Source: JAZDOT01 sp043798355
GTDB lineage: Bacteria; Patescibacteriota; Gracilibacteria; Peribacterales; Peribacteraceae
Direction: 5' to 3'
Length of the DNA stretch: 16,621 nt
Assembly (NCBI GenBank): GCA_043798355.1
Contig: JAZDOT010000034.1
Location: 1 to 16,621 of the forward strand
Numbering within the stretch: position 1 is the first letter of the stretch; each line of letters starts with the position of its first letter. The notes below the pieces were generated by a model. The model saw only the letters and a program-made list of their open reading frames with translations. It searched no databases and had not been told where the DNA came from. Below, piece after piece: positions 5,559-11,782 of this stretch. Position numbers and translations under genes: made by a program.

Positions 5559-6188
5559 TCACTTCGAAACGGTATTGCGCATTTCGTCCAGCTTGTCGTT
5601 AATACAGGTCAGTCTGTCTTTGGTAGGAACATTGCGGCAGGCGTGCTCGGCATCCTGCTTCTGCTGAGCCGAAAGCTTCTCCGCAGCGGAAATGGCCTGC
5701 TCTGCCGCGCGGGTGTTTCTCCGCTTCGCGGAGCGCACGGAGCGGAACTCTGCGTCACGGATACTCCACGTCTGCGTTCTGAAAGCGGTGGAGGCCTCTC
5801 TCAGTTTCACCTGTGCCTTCAGGGATCGTGAAAGATAGCGTTCGGATTGCTTGAGGAGATTCTGCGAATAGGGGAGAACGACATTCTTCTGGAGATCACT
5901 CGCGCTTTTCTGCTGCCGCTCAACCGTCTTCGTCGTATCATTCACTTTCGAGAGATCGGACAGGCAGCGCCTGAGGAAATAGAGGTTTGTGGAGGATTCC
6001 AGCATCACTTCGGTGTACTGGAGTTTTTCCATGCACTGCGTACGGGAATCCGGAGGAGTCGGGACTTCTATGGAGACATCTTCCCCTTGCGTGAAGAGGA
6101 GCGCGGAGTAGGCGAAGGATCCTTGCGGGATGAGCAGGGCAGACAGCGTGAAGGTCGCTGCAACCGTGCGGAGGGTGGGTATCTGCAT
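5559..6188 (-). CDS. Secreted hypothetical protein, 209 aa, coiled-coil-like
   Basis: The ATG at 6188 gives MQIPTLRTVAATFTLSALLI, a standard signal peptide with likely cleavage after GSFA near residue 26, so the product is exported. The mature part is charged and helical, with long stretches such as LKAQVKLREAS, AAEQAISAAEKLSAQQKQDA and a basic RSVRSAKRRNTRAAE. Four cysteines (in TQCMEK, RRCLSD, EHACRN, LTCINDK) could form two disulphides, which fits the presence of a DsbA-like protein nearby. No family is recognised. The frame extends upstream to 6227, but that would hide the signal peptide behind a polar leader. A promoter-like TTGCCT-17 nt-CATCAT ends 6 nt before the chosen ATG. It is divergent from recG. 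Confidence 0.75.
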   Translation of the reverse strand: MQIPTLRTVAATFTLSALLIPQGSFAYSALLFTQGEDVSIEVPTPPDSRTQCMEKLQYTEVMLESSTNLYFLRRCLSDLSKVNDTTKTVERQQKSASDLQKNVVLPYSQNLLKQSERYLSRSLKAQVKLREASTAFRTQTWSIRDAEFRSVRSAKRRNTRAAEQAISAAEKLSAQQKQDAEHACRNVPTKDRLTCINDKLDEMRNTVSK

Positions 6189-6194
6189 GAGAGA

Positions 6195-6223
6195 ATGATG
6201 CCTTTTGCTTGCCTGAGAGGCAA
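6195..6223 (-). promoter_or_regulatory. Promoter of the 209-aa secreted protein, leaderless-type spacing
   Basis: TTGCCT (6218-6223), 17-nt spacer, CATCAT (6195-6200), then 6 nt to the ATG at 6188. The -10 match is only moderate. Confidence 0.4.
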
Positions 6224-6267
6224 TCAAAGGAAGATGACATCAGGCGGAAACATTTGCTGGCAAGTTC

Positions 6268-6273
6268 TATACT
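6268..6273 (+). promoter_or_regulatory. -10 element (TATACT), predicted leaderless start for recG
   Basis: TATACT, a strong -10 match, ends 7 nt before the ATG at 6281, placing the transcript start on the start codon. No good -35 is seen at normal spacing. It supports 6281 rather than the in-frame ATG at 6209. Confidence 0.5.
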
Positions 6274-6280
6274 GTGGTCG

Positions 6281-8293
6281 ATGCAGCTTACGACACCGCT
6301 CGCGGAAGTCCTGCGCACAACGCCGGAATACATCCGTGCCCTTGCGGATTTGCGCATCTATTCTGTCGGCGATCTTCTTCTGTATCTGCCCAGAGCGCAC
6401 GAGGACTTGAGTCAGATGCAGACGCTTGCCTCCGCTCCTCTGGAGACGAAAGTGACGATCCGTGGAAGTATCGATCATCTGAAGATGAGCCGGATCCGGG
6501 GAGGGAAGTATCTTGTCAAAGGGACGTTCACGGACACGGAGGGGGGAATTGCCGCCGTCGTCTGGTTCAATCAGCCGCATATCATGCGTATGCTGAAGGA
6601 CGGGGAAATCGTCGTCCTCACGGGGAAGATCGCCCCGCAGGGGCATCGTCTGCAGTTTTCCAGCCCCTCGTTCGAGTCGGCCAATCGCCCTCTTGTGCAT
6701 TCGGGGCGTCTCGTCCCCCTCTATCCGCAGCACGAGCGCGTCTCCTCGAAGTGGTTACGCGAGAAGATGCTGCTCGTGAAGTCTGCGATTCGTCTCCTTC
6801 CCGAAACGCTCCCTTTGGATATCATTGCGGAAGAGCACCTGATCGGCAGGCAGGACACGGTGCATGCTCTCCATTTTCCGGAGTCCTCCGAGGATATTCG
6901 GCGCGCATTCGAACGCATCGCCTTCGAGGAGATGTTCCGCATGCAGGCGGATATCGTGCGGCGCAAACAGGAGTGGCAGGGCAAGCGTCAGGAGCGCCTC
7001 CGGATTCCCATGGACGTTGAGCTGATCCGCACGTTCTTCCGCTCGCTTGGCTTCACGCCGACGGACAGCCAGAGAATCGCCATTTACGAGATCCTGAAGG
7101 ACATGGAGAGGGATATTCCCATGTCGCGTTTACTGGAAGGGGATGTCGGTTCCGGGAAGACGCTCGTTGCGATCGCCGTGATCTCAACGGTTTTGAAAGC
7201 GGGTCGCCAGTGCGCGCTGATGGTGCCGACGGAAGTCCTGGCCAAGCAGCATGCGGAGACGATTGCGCGTACGCTCCTGAAATTTCATGCGTTCGCACGG
7301 AGCGAGGGCATGCAGGTTCCGCCGCCCTCCGTCGCTCTCCTCACGGGTTCGCTCACGGCTTCGGAGGTCGTCCGCGTCCGCTCCGGCCTCGCCTCCGGAT
7401 TCATTGGTCTCGTCATCGGCACCCATGCACTCATCACGGAGTCCGTGCGGTTCTCTGATCTCGGGCTCGTCATCGTGGACGAGCAGCACCGCTTCGGCGT
7501 CGAGCAGCGCGAGAGGCTGAAAGAGAAGGGCAACCCGCACTTCCTCGCCATGACCGCGACGCCCATTCCCCGCACGCTCGCTCTCACGGCCTACGGTCAA
7601 AACGATCTCTCGGTTCTCCTTGAGAAACCCGGGAAGAAGAGTCCTATTGCGACGCGCGTCGTTCCCCCCTCGGATCGCCTCACCGTGGAGCATTTCATCG
7701 ATGTGGAGATTGCCCGGGGATGTCAGGCGTTCGTCATCTGCCCGCTCATTACGCAGTCCGTCAATGAGGAGATGGCGGAGATCCGGAGCGTGGAAGCCGA
7801 GGTCAAGCGCCTGAAGGCGGAATTCCCCCATCGGCGCGTTGCGTTCCTCCACGGGAAGATGACTCCGTCCGAGAAGGATGCGGCCATGCGCCGGTTCAAG
7901 AATCGTGAGGAGGATATTCTCGTCTCGACGGCCGTGATCGAGGTCGGCATCGATATCCCCAATGCGTCGATTATCGTCATTGAAGGGGCCGAGCGTTTCG
8001 GCCTCGCGCAGCTTCATCAGTTCCGCGGACGGGTGGGGAGAGGGGAGCGCAAGAGCCACTGCTTCCTCTTCACCACCACCGTCCAGCAGGCGAACTCGGT
8101 GCGCCTGAAGGCCATGGAGAAGTACGATTCCGGTTTCGCGCTCGCCGAGATCGATCTGCAGATTCGCGGGCCCGGGGAACTCTTCGGCTTGCGCCAGAGC
8201 GGCATTCCGGACATCTCCGTCCGTCAGATGTTCTCGCCGGAGCTTGTCGTCCGTGCGCGGAGGGCGGCGGAGAAAGCGATGCATTCTGCATAG
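6281..8293 (+). CDS. recG: ATP-dependent DNA helicase RecG
   Basis: Branch-migration helicase that reverses stalled replication forks and processes recombination intermediates. The product is 670 aa, close to the usual 680-700. The N-terminal wedge/OB domain includes IYSVGDLLLYLPRAHEDLS (about 24-42) and TIRGSIDHLKM. Helicase motifs in order are Walker A GDVGSGKT (287-294), the DEQH box with FGV (400-406), MTATPIPRTLALT, then VSTAVIEVGIDIPNA and GLAQLHQFRGRVGRG in the second RecA fold. The C-terminal TRG-type region ends slightly early, at AEKAMHSA. The start is chosen at MQLTTPLAEVL because the alternative ATG at 6209 adds a charged leader crossing the -10 element. A heptamer hairpin with a T-tract follows the stop. 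The catalytic motifs appear intact. Confidence 0.97.
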   Translation: MQLTTPLAEVLRTTPEYIRALADLRIYSVGDLLLYLPRAHEDLSQMQTLASAPLETKVTIRGSIDHLKMSRIRGGKYLVKGTFTDTEGGIAAVVWFNQPHIMRMLKDGEIVVLTGKIAPQGHRLQFSSPSFESANRPLVHSGRLVPLYPQHERVSSKWLREKMLLVKSAIRLLPETLPLDIIAEEHLIGRQDTVHALHFPESSEDIRRAFERIAFEEMFRMQADIVRRKQEWQGKRQERLRIPMDVELIRTFFRSLGFTPTDSQRIAIYEILKDMERDIPMSRLLEGDVGSGKTLVAIAVISTVLKAGRQCALMVPTEVLAKQHAETIARTLLKFHAFARSEGMQVPPPSVALLTGSLTASEVVRVRSGLASGFIGLVIGTHALITESVRFSDLGLVIVDEQHRFGVEQRERLKEKGNPHFLAMTATPIPRTLALTAYGQNDLSVLLEKPGKKSPIATRVVPPSDRLTVEHFIDVEIARGCQAFVICPLITQSVNEEMAEIRSVEAEVKRLKAEFPHRRVAFLHGKMTPSEKDAAMRRFKNREEDILVSTAVIEVGIDIPNASIIVIEGAERFGLAQLHQFRGRVGRGERKSHCFLFTTTVQQANSVRLKAMEKYDSGFALAEIDLQIRGPGELFGLRQSGIPDISVRQMFSPELVVRARRAAEKAMHSA

Positions 8294-8297
8294 CAGA

Positions 8298-8374
8298 AAG
8301 ATCCAAGATCCAAGAAGCAAGATCCAATGTGCTTCTTGGTTGTCTCTTGGATCTTGTATCTTATCTCTTTTTTT
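8298..8374 (+). terminator. Probable recG terminator built from a heptamer hairpin plus T-tract
   Basis: Two stem options exist: CCAAGAAGC (8310-8318) with GCTTCTTGG (8331-8339), and an outer arm AAGATCCAAGA (8305-8315) with TCTTGGATCTT (8345-8355). Seven Ts follow at 8368-8374. The T-tract lies a few bases beyond the stem, so termination efficiency is uncertain. Confidence 0.55.
8300..8366. repeat. GATCCAA heptamer array with inverted partner after recG
   Basis: The left array holds GATCCAA (8300-8306), GATCCAA (8307-8313), GAAGCAA (8314-8320) and GATCCAA (8321-8327). The right side, 8346-8366, reads CTTGGAT, CTTGTAT, CTTATCT. The outer arms match over about 23 nt with three mismatches. It begins 7 nt after the recG stop codon. 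Confidence 0.8.
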
Positions 8375-8376
8375 GA

Positions 8377-8404
8377 TTGCCCGAGCGGGAAACGCTGCTA
8401 GACT
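8377..8404 (+). promoter_or_regulatory. Extended -10 promoter of the proline-rich protein
   Basis: TTGCCC (8377-8382), 16-nt spacer, TAGACT (8399-8404) preceded by TGC as an extended -10. The predicted start near 8411 gives a leader of about 19 nt without a Shine-Dalgarno site. Confidence 0.55.
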
Positions 8405-8429
8405 GACGATAATTTCTCTCTATTTCGCT

Positions 8430-9098
8430 ATGGCTGACGATCAAACACAGCAGACAGGCGGTACGCAACCGCAGCCGCCGCCTCCGCCCCGTCCGGGCGA
8501 TCCGGTTCCTGCGGGAGGATTGGATCCGACGCAGGTGTTTGCCGTTCCGCCAATGCCGCCACCCTCCGCGCAGGGGAAGGGCGCCGGTCAAAAAGGAACG
8601 GGCGGCGCGAGCGAGCCTCCGCAGGACATGGGACCTCCGCCCCCTCCTCCGGGAACCGTTGCGACGAAGGAAATGGGTTTCGACGATGAAGATCTGCGCA
8701 TCTTAAAAGAGGTCGGCGATTACCGTTTCGGCAGTATCACCGTCCAGCTGACGAATGAAAATATTACTGTTCCGGCTCATGGAGGAACGGTGTTCGATGA
8801 GCAGCGTTTCCTCACGCTTCTCCGAGGGAGCATCTCCCTCACGCGTGACGAGAAGTGGCGTATCATCCAGGCCATTCCGAAGCTGAGCCAGTTCCAGGTG
8901 GATGAGCTCCAGAAAATTCTCGACGAGGAGAGGAAGAAGTTCAGCGAACTCAGCCCGAAGCATCTGCTCCAGCTCATGAAACTCGAGCAACGCCATGCGG
9001 CGGACTGGAAGGATCTGCAGGCGGTGACCGTGCAGGAGGGGGCGAAGAAGGTCGAGCAGAATCAGGCGGAAGAGATCCGCAAGCAGCTGGGGTTATAG
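8430..9098 (+). CDS. Hypothetical protein, 222 aa: proline-rich N-terminus, helical C-terminus
   Basis: Begins MADDQTQQTGGTQPQPPP. Residues 1-78 are low-complexity and disordered, with several polyproline runs and Gly/Gln. From about residue 85 (EDLRILKEVGDYRFG) a folded-looking region follows, including TVQLTNENITVPAHGG and then long charged helices such as ELQKILDEERKKFSEL and KHLLQLMKLEQRHAADW. There is no signal peptide or membrane helix, so it is probably cytoplasmic. A start upstream of 8430 is possible in frame but would run through the promoter and the recG heptamer hairpin. No family is recognised. The last 18 codons are duplicated in decayed form at 9232-9285, so a paralogue once lay downstream. 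A scaffold or interaction role is inference from composition only. Confidence 0.75.
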   Translation: MADDQTQQTGGTQPQPPPPPRPGDPVPAGGLDPTQVFAVPPMPPPSAQGKGAGQKGTGGASEPPQDMGPPPPPPGTVATKEMGFDDEDLRILKEVGDYRFGSITVQLTNENITVPAHGGTVFDEQRFLTLLRGSISLTRDEKWRIIQAIPKLSQFQVDELQKILDEERKKFSELSPKHLLQLMKLEQRHAADWKDLQAVTVQEGAKKVEQNQAEEIRKQLGL

Positions 9099-9108
9099 AT
9101 AGCCCGTC

Positions 9109-9129
9109 CCATGCGCGTCTCGCGCATGG
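9109..9129. repeat. Perfect 9-bp hairpin CCATGCGCG-TCT-CGCGCATGG
   Basis: Fully complementary arms around a TCT loop, 10 nt after the stop of the proline-rich gene. No T-tract follows directly. It could stabilise the 3' end or belong to the same small-hairpin family as 9199-9219 and 1806-1822. Confidence 0.75.
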
Positions 9130-9198
9130 CATGGAGCAGTACCTGCTTCCTCTTTTGTTTCCAACGGAATGTGCAGAGAAGGGCAGAGCACAGTTCGG

Positions 9199-9219
9199 GC
9201 ATGGGCTGGAAGCCCATGC
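9199..9219. repeat. Perfect 9-bp hairpin GCATGGGCT-GGA-AGCCCATGC
   Basis: Fully complementary arms with a GGA loop, lying between the proline-rich gene and its decayed 3' copy. The central GGCTGGAAGCC core resembles the core of the hairpin at 1806-1822 read on the other strand. Confidence 0.75.
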
Positions 9220-9231
9220 GACGCTTCGTAG

Positions 9232-9285
9232 GAAGGCGCGAAGAAGGTCGAGCAGAATCAAACAGAGGAGATCCGCAAAAAGCTA
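9232..9285 (+). pseudogene. 3'-end remnant of a paralogue of the proline-rich gene
   Basis: Matches the last 18 codons of the preceding gene (9036-9089). The 23 nt at 9238-9260 are identical to 9042-9064. Translated, both read EGAKKVEQNQ followed by A or T, EEIRK, Q or K, then L. Most differences are at third codon positions (for example cag/caa, gaa/gag, aag/aaa), so the copy diverged while still coding for protein. An in-frame TAG (9229-9231) now precedes it and the original stop is gone, so it is dead. The rest of 9099-9300 holds only two hairpins and no supportable gene. Confidence 0.65.
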
Positions 9286-9300
9286 TGTCTATGGTTTTGC

Positions 9301-9834
9301 TTACGTGTTGAGCCGATACAGGGCGAATGTTGCAATGCCGAGGAGGGTGAAGAGTACGCCGAGAAGTTTTTGTTTTCCCGTTGCCCGGTACAGTTCCGTG
9401 ACGAGGAGGAAGAGGAAGGCTGCAAGGGAGAAGCTGAGCACGAGAGGAGAAACGACGAAGGCGAGGACGAACGGAATCTCAAACGGCAGCGGCTTGGTCC
9501 ATTGGTAGGAGCCGAGGGCATACGTGAGGAAGTATCCTGCGAGCAGCCAGCCTGCGTAGAGGCGGATCGTGTCGATGAGAGGCATATATGTTTTTGCGGA
9601 CGGGTCAGGACGGAGAGGAACCGAAGGCTCTGGCTCCATCGGCTCATCGATGACCGTCCAGCCGGGAGGTGGCACGGAAGAGGGGGAGGGATCCATTCTT
9701 TGTTCCGAAAGACTGACCTCTCCCAATCCCATCTCCTTCAACGTCGCCATTGCAGAAGGTTCATCGGGGGCATCCACCGTTCCCTGAACCGTGGATTTCG
9801 AGGCGTCTCTCGCGGAGTAGGAATACTGAGGCAC
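9301..9834 (-). CDS. Membrane protein with an isolated PilC/GspF-like N-terminal segment
   Basis: 177 aa from a GTG start. Residues 1-46 (MPQYSYSARDASKSTVQGTV, then a helix ending KEMGLGEVSLSEQ) match the pattern of the N-terminal segment of type IV pilus/type II secretion inner-membrane proteins PilC and GspF: Y-x-Y-x-ARD, G-x-(V/I)-x-A, then a helix ending in a short strand. The two T2SF domains that should follow are absent. Instead come a proline-rich linker (residues 47-83) and three to four hydrophobic helices (about 87-175). It may therefore sit in the membrane and engage pilus or secretion parts, but this rests on pattern recognition only. The start lies 21 nt downstream of the lipoprotein stop, so the two may be co-transcribed. 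TGC-TACGCT ending 6 nt before the GTG could be a private extended -10. Confidence 0.7.
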   Translation of the reverse strand: MPQYSYSARDASKSTVQGTVDAPDEPSAMATLKEMGLGEVSLSEQRMDPSPSSVPPPGWTVIDEPMEPEPSVPLRPDPSAKTYMPLIDTIRLYAGWLLAGYFLTYALGSYQWTKPLPFEIPFVLAFVVSPLVLSFSLAAFLFLLVTELYRATGKQKLLGVLFTLLGIATFALYRLNT

Positions 9835-9855
9835 AGGTGTAGCGTAGCAGAAGCG

Positions 9856-10821
9856 TCAACTCTCGGTATACGTTGCGATGGTACGGATCATGTACTGCAC
9901 AGCTTCCTGCAATTCTTTCGGGGCGGAAATCTCGAAATGCCGGTTCTCACTCCAGTCCTTGAAGCCGATGACGGTGTCGCCCTGTTCACGCACCTGCCCG
10001 TCGATCGCCTTCTTCGAAGCGGCATTTCCCGCAAGCAGATCGATGCGGATCGGTCCGTCGCCGGGAGAGTCGATTTCTTCGGAGCTGGCTTCCACATGCC
10101 AGAGGGAGCCTGTCGTGGCTCCAAAGGATTTGTAGTACCAGTTTCGATGGATGGGCACGCAGAAACCGATGTGACCTGTGCAGTAGTTCTGCGTCCATTG
10201 GTCCGCGGAAACACTGTGTCTTGCCATCAAAGCGGTCCGCTCCAAAAATTCCGGTGATGGTGTCCCCCGGTCGATCATCGCGATGGAAGAAGAGGAGAGT
10301 GCCGGAGGCGGGGGAGGAGGGGGAAGCGCAGAGGCGGAACTCTGCACGGGAGGGGGGGGGATGGACGACGGTTGCTCTTCGGCAGATGAAGCCAGAGAGG
10401 AAACGGCAATGGCTTCTTCTCCCGCGCTCTCCACGCTGTCGGAAGAACCGAGGAGTGCGATCTTCTCGACGCGCATGATGATGCCCCCCGCTTCAACTGT
10501 CGGGCGGATGGAACCGGTCACCTCCGCCAGCTCTCCTACATAACCGTTCAGGTCGACGACGGAGCTCTCCAGAAGAATGAAGCGTTCGTCCGGCAGGAGC
10601 AGACGGTGACTGCCTTGCTGGTAAATGCTGATCCCGGCGGGAGCGATTGTCCCCTGATACGTCACATTCTTCGTTTCTCTGATCGTGTCGTCTGACGATG
10701 AGGCGGCACTGTCCATGGGAGCGGAGCTGCTCGTGTTTGAGTTGTCCTCCAGCGTCGATGATCCGATGGTGCAGGCTGCAAGGAGAAAGAAGAATGGGGT
10801 GAGGAGAAGGGGGCGGGACAT
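9856..10821 (-). CDS. Lipoprotein, hypothetical, 321 aa
   Basis: The N-terminus MSRPLLLTPFFFLLAAC is a lipoprotein signal peptide with lipobox LAAC and Cys17 as the lipidation site. A Ser/Asn-rich tether follows. Residues about 50-125 (NVTYQGTIAPAGISIYQ through VRVEKIALLG-like sequence) look like a small beta-barrel/OB-type module. A low-complexity Ser/Pro-rich spacer with two polyproline runs spans about 130-185. The C-terminal domain (about 190-321) has Trp- and Tyr-rich strands (GFCVPIHRNWYYKSFG) and ends in a helix. I do not recognise a family. It is most likely anchored on the outer face of the membrane as a two-module surface protein. It has its own -10 element, and the PilC-N-like protein follows 21 nt downstream. 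It ends in TGA. Confidence 0.8.
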   Translation of the reverse strand: MSRPLLLTPFFFLLAACTIGSSTLEDNSNTSSSAPMDSAASSSDDTIRETKNVTYQGTIAPAGISIYQQGSHRLLLPDERFILLESSVVDLNGYVGELAEVTGSIRPTVEAGGIIMRVEKIALLGSSDSVESAGEEAIAVSSLASSAEEQPSSIPPPPVQSSASALPPPPPPPALSSSSIAMIDRGTPSPEFLERTALMARHSVSADQWTQNYCTGHIGFCVPIHRNWYYKSFGATTGSLWHVEASSEEIDSPGDGPIRIDLLAGNAASKKAIDGQVREQGDTVIGFKDWSENRHFEISAPKELQEAVQYMIRTIATYTES

Positions 10822-10853
10822 AGGGGGGAGGAAAAGGTGACGACGGGAGCGTC

Positions 10854-10859
10854 AGTATA
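10854..10859 (-). promoter_or_regulatory. -10 element (TATACT) of the lipoprotein gene
   Basis: TATACT on the minus strand, with about 26 nt to start near 10847 and ATG at 10821. No good -35 at normal spacing. It lies just downstream of the DsbA-gene terminator, which suggests a new transcription unit. Confidence 0.45.
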
Positions 10860-10878
10860 CGTGCAATGTCTTCCTACG

Positions 10879-10904
10879 AAAAGGGCGGCTTTTGGCCGCC
10901 CTCT
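10879..10904 (-). terminator. Intrinsic terminator of the DsbA-like gene
   Basis: GGGCGGC pairs with GCCGCCC over 7 bp (10883-10889 with 10895-10901) around a 5-nt loop. On the minus strand the stem is followed by TTTTCG. It lies about 20 nt after the DsbA-like stop codon. Confidence 0.85.
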
Positions 10905-10923
10905 CGGAGAGAGATCTCAGAGA

Positions 10924-11628
10924 TCACTTCAGGATGGCATCCAGTGACGTCTTGAAACTGGCGAACGGAAGAGCGCCAGAGATGAGCTTCGCCTCCTTTG
11001 TTTCGTTATTGTAGATGATGGTGGCCGGCGTACCACGGACCCCCGCCTCCTGTCCGCTGTCGAAGTCTGCTTTGATGATGGAAGCCGTCTCGCCGCTCGA
11101 GAGGCAATTCTTGAACTTGGTTGCGTTGAGTTTCAGTTTCTCTGCGTAGCCCGCATACTTCTCCTCACCGACCCCCTGTTCAAAGAGGAGATCCGACATT
11201 GCCCAGAAGGCGTCATCCCCTCCCTGTTTCGCCGCACATTCTGCCGCTTCCGACGCTTTCTGTGCGTCTGCGTGGAAACTTAAGGGGAAATGCCGGAAGA
11301 CCATGTTCACATCGTTCGGATAGGTCTCCAGAATCTGTTTCATCGTGGGGGCATGACGGGAACAGAACGGACACTCGAAGTCGGCATATTCGATGAGGGT
11401 GATCTTCGCATTCTTCGCGCCGCGCACGTGATCTGTTTCACTGACTGGCTGGACAGTGACGACGGCAGGCTCATCGGGCGCCGTCGGAGTCGGTTGCTGC
11501 GCAGTCGGCGGGGTGCTGGTTCCGGCAGGAGTCAGGTTCAGACCTGCAGCTAATCCGTAACCGACGATGACGCCGACGAGGCCCATCGAGATGGCAAACC
11601 AGAGGGAGGAAGTTGGTCGCATATCCAT
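10924..11628 (-). CDS. Membrane-anchored DsbA-like thiol-disulphide oxidoreductase
   Basis: 234 aa from ATG 11628 (MDMRPTSSLW); an ATG two codons later is equally possible. One N-terminal membrane helix (about residues 8-30, WFAISMGLVGVIVGYGLAAG) anchors it, followed by a Thr/Pro-rich linker and a thioredoxin-fold DsbA domain (about 64-234). The active site is CPFC (Cys86, Cys89) within YADFECPFCSRH, and the cis-proline loop is GVRGTPATI (Pro201). The family forms or exchanges disulphides in exported proteins. A likely substrate next door is the four-cysteine secreted protein ending at 5559, but that is inference. Further cysteines at 131 and 175 could form a second pair. It has its own extended -10 promoter and terminator, so it is monocistronic. 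Confidence 0.92.
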   Translation of the reverse strand: MDMRPTSSLWFAISMGLVGVIVGYGLAAGLNLTPAGTSTPPTAQQPTPTAPDEPAVVTVQPVSETDHVRGAKNAKITLIEYADFECPFCSRHAPTMKQILETYPNDVNMVFRHFPLSFHADAQKASEAAECAAKQGGDDAFWAMSDLLFEQGVGEEKYAGYAEKLKLNATKFKNCLSSGETASIIKADFDSGQEAGVRGTPATIIYNNETKEAKLISGALPFASFKTSLDAILK

Positions 11629-11664
11629 GAACGGAGAGGGGAAAGAATGAAAAAATGCGGATGT

Positions 11665-11673
11665 AGGATACCA
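11665..11673 (-). promoter_or_regulatory. Extended -10 promoter (TGG-TATCCT) of the DsbA-like gene
   Basis: TATCCT (11665-11670) preceded by TGG on the minus strand. The predicted start near 11658 gives about 30 nt of C/T-rich leader without a Shine-Dalgarno site. Confidence 0.5.
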
Positions 11674-11707
11674 TCCCGCTCCGGAAAGCGAAAGCAATCT
11701 GCTATCC

Positions 11708-11733
11708 CCTCTCCCCCCGAAAAGGGGGAGAGG
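11708..11733. repeat. Perfect 10-bp C/G-rich hairpin between the VanW-domain and DsbA-like genes
   Basis: CCTCTCCCCC (11708-11717) pairs with GGGGGAGAGG (11724-11733) around a 6-nt loop. No T-tract follows on the minus strand. It may stop transcription from the VanW gene by structure alone, or be a REP-like repeat; related pyrimidine-rich palindromes are common between genes in many genomes. Confidence 0.75.
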
Positions 11734-11782
11734 AGGGGTGAGGGGGACGAGCGACAGGTGATGTTTTCATCGCAAATTGGTA

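Noticed and set aside
6209..6280. 24-residue N-terminal extension of RecG
   Set aside because: It would place the start upstream of the TATACT -10 element and adds residues unlike the RecG N-terminus.
7184..8320. 378-codon open frame on the minus strand opposite recG
   Set aside because: It lies wholly over RecG helicase motifs in an antisense frame; its residue use follows the codon pattern of recG and shows no motif.
9370..10257. 295-codon plus-strand open frame over the lipoprotein and PilC-N-like genes
   Set aside because: It crosses two well-supported minus-strand genes and the gap between them, with low-complexity Arg/Glu-rich content.
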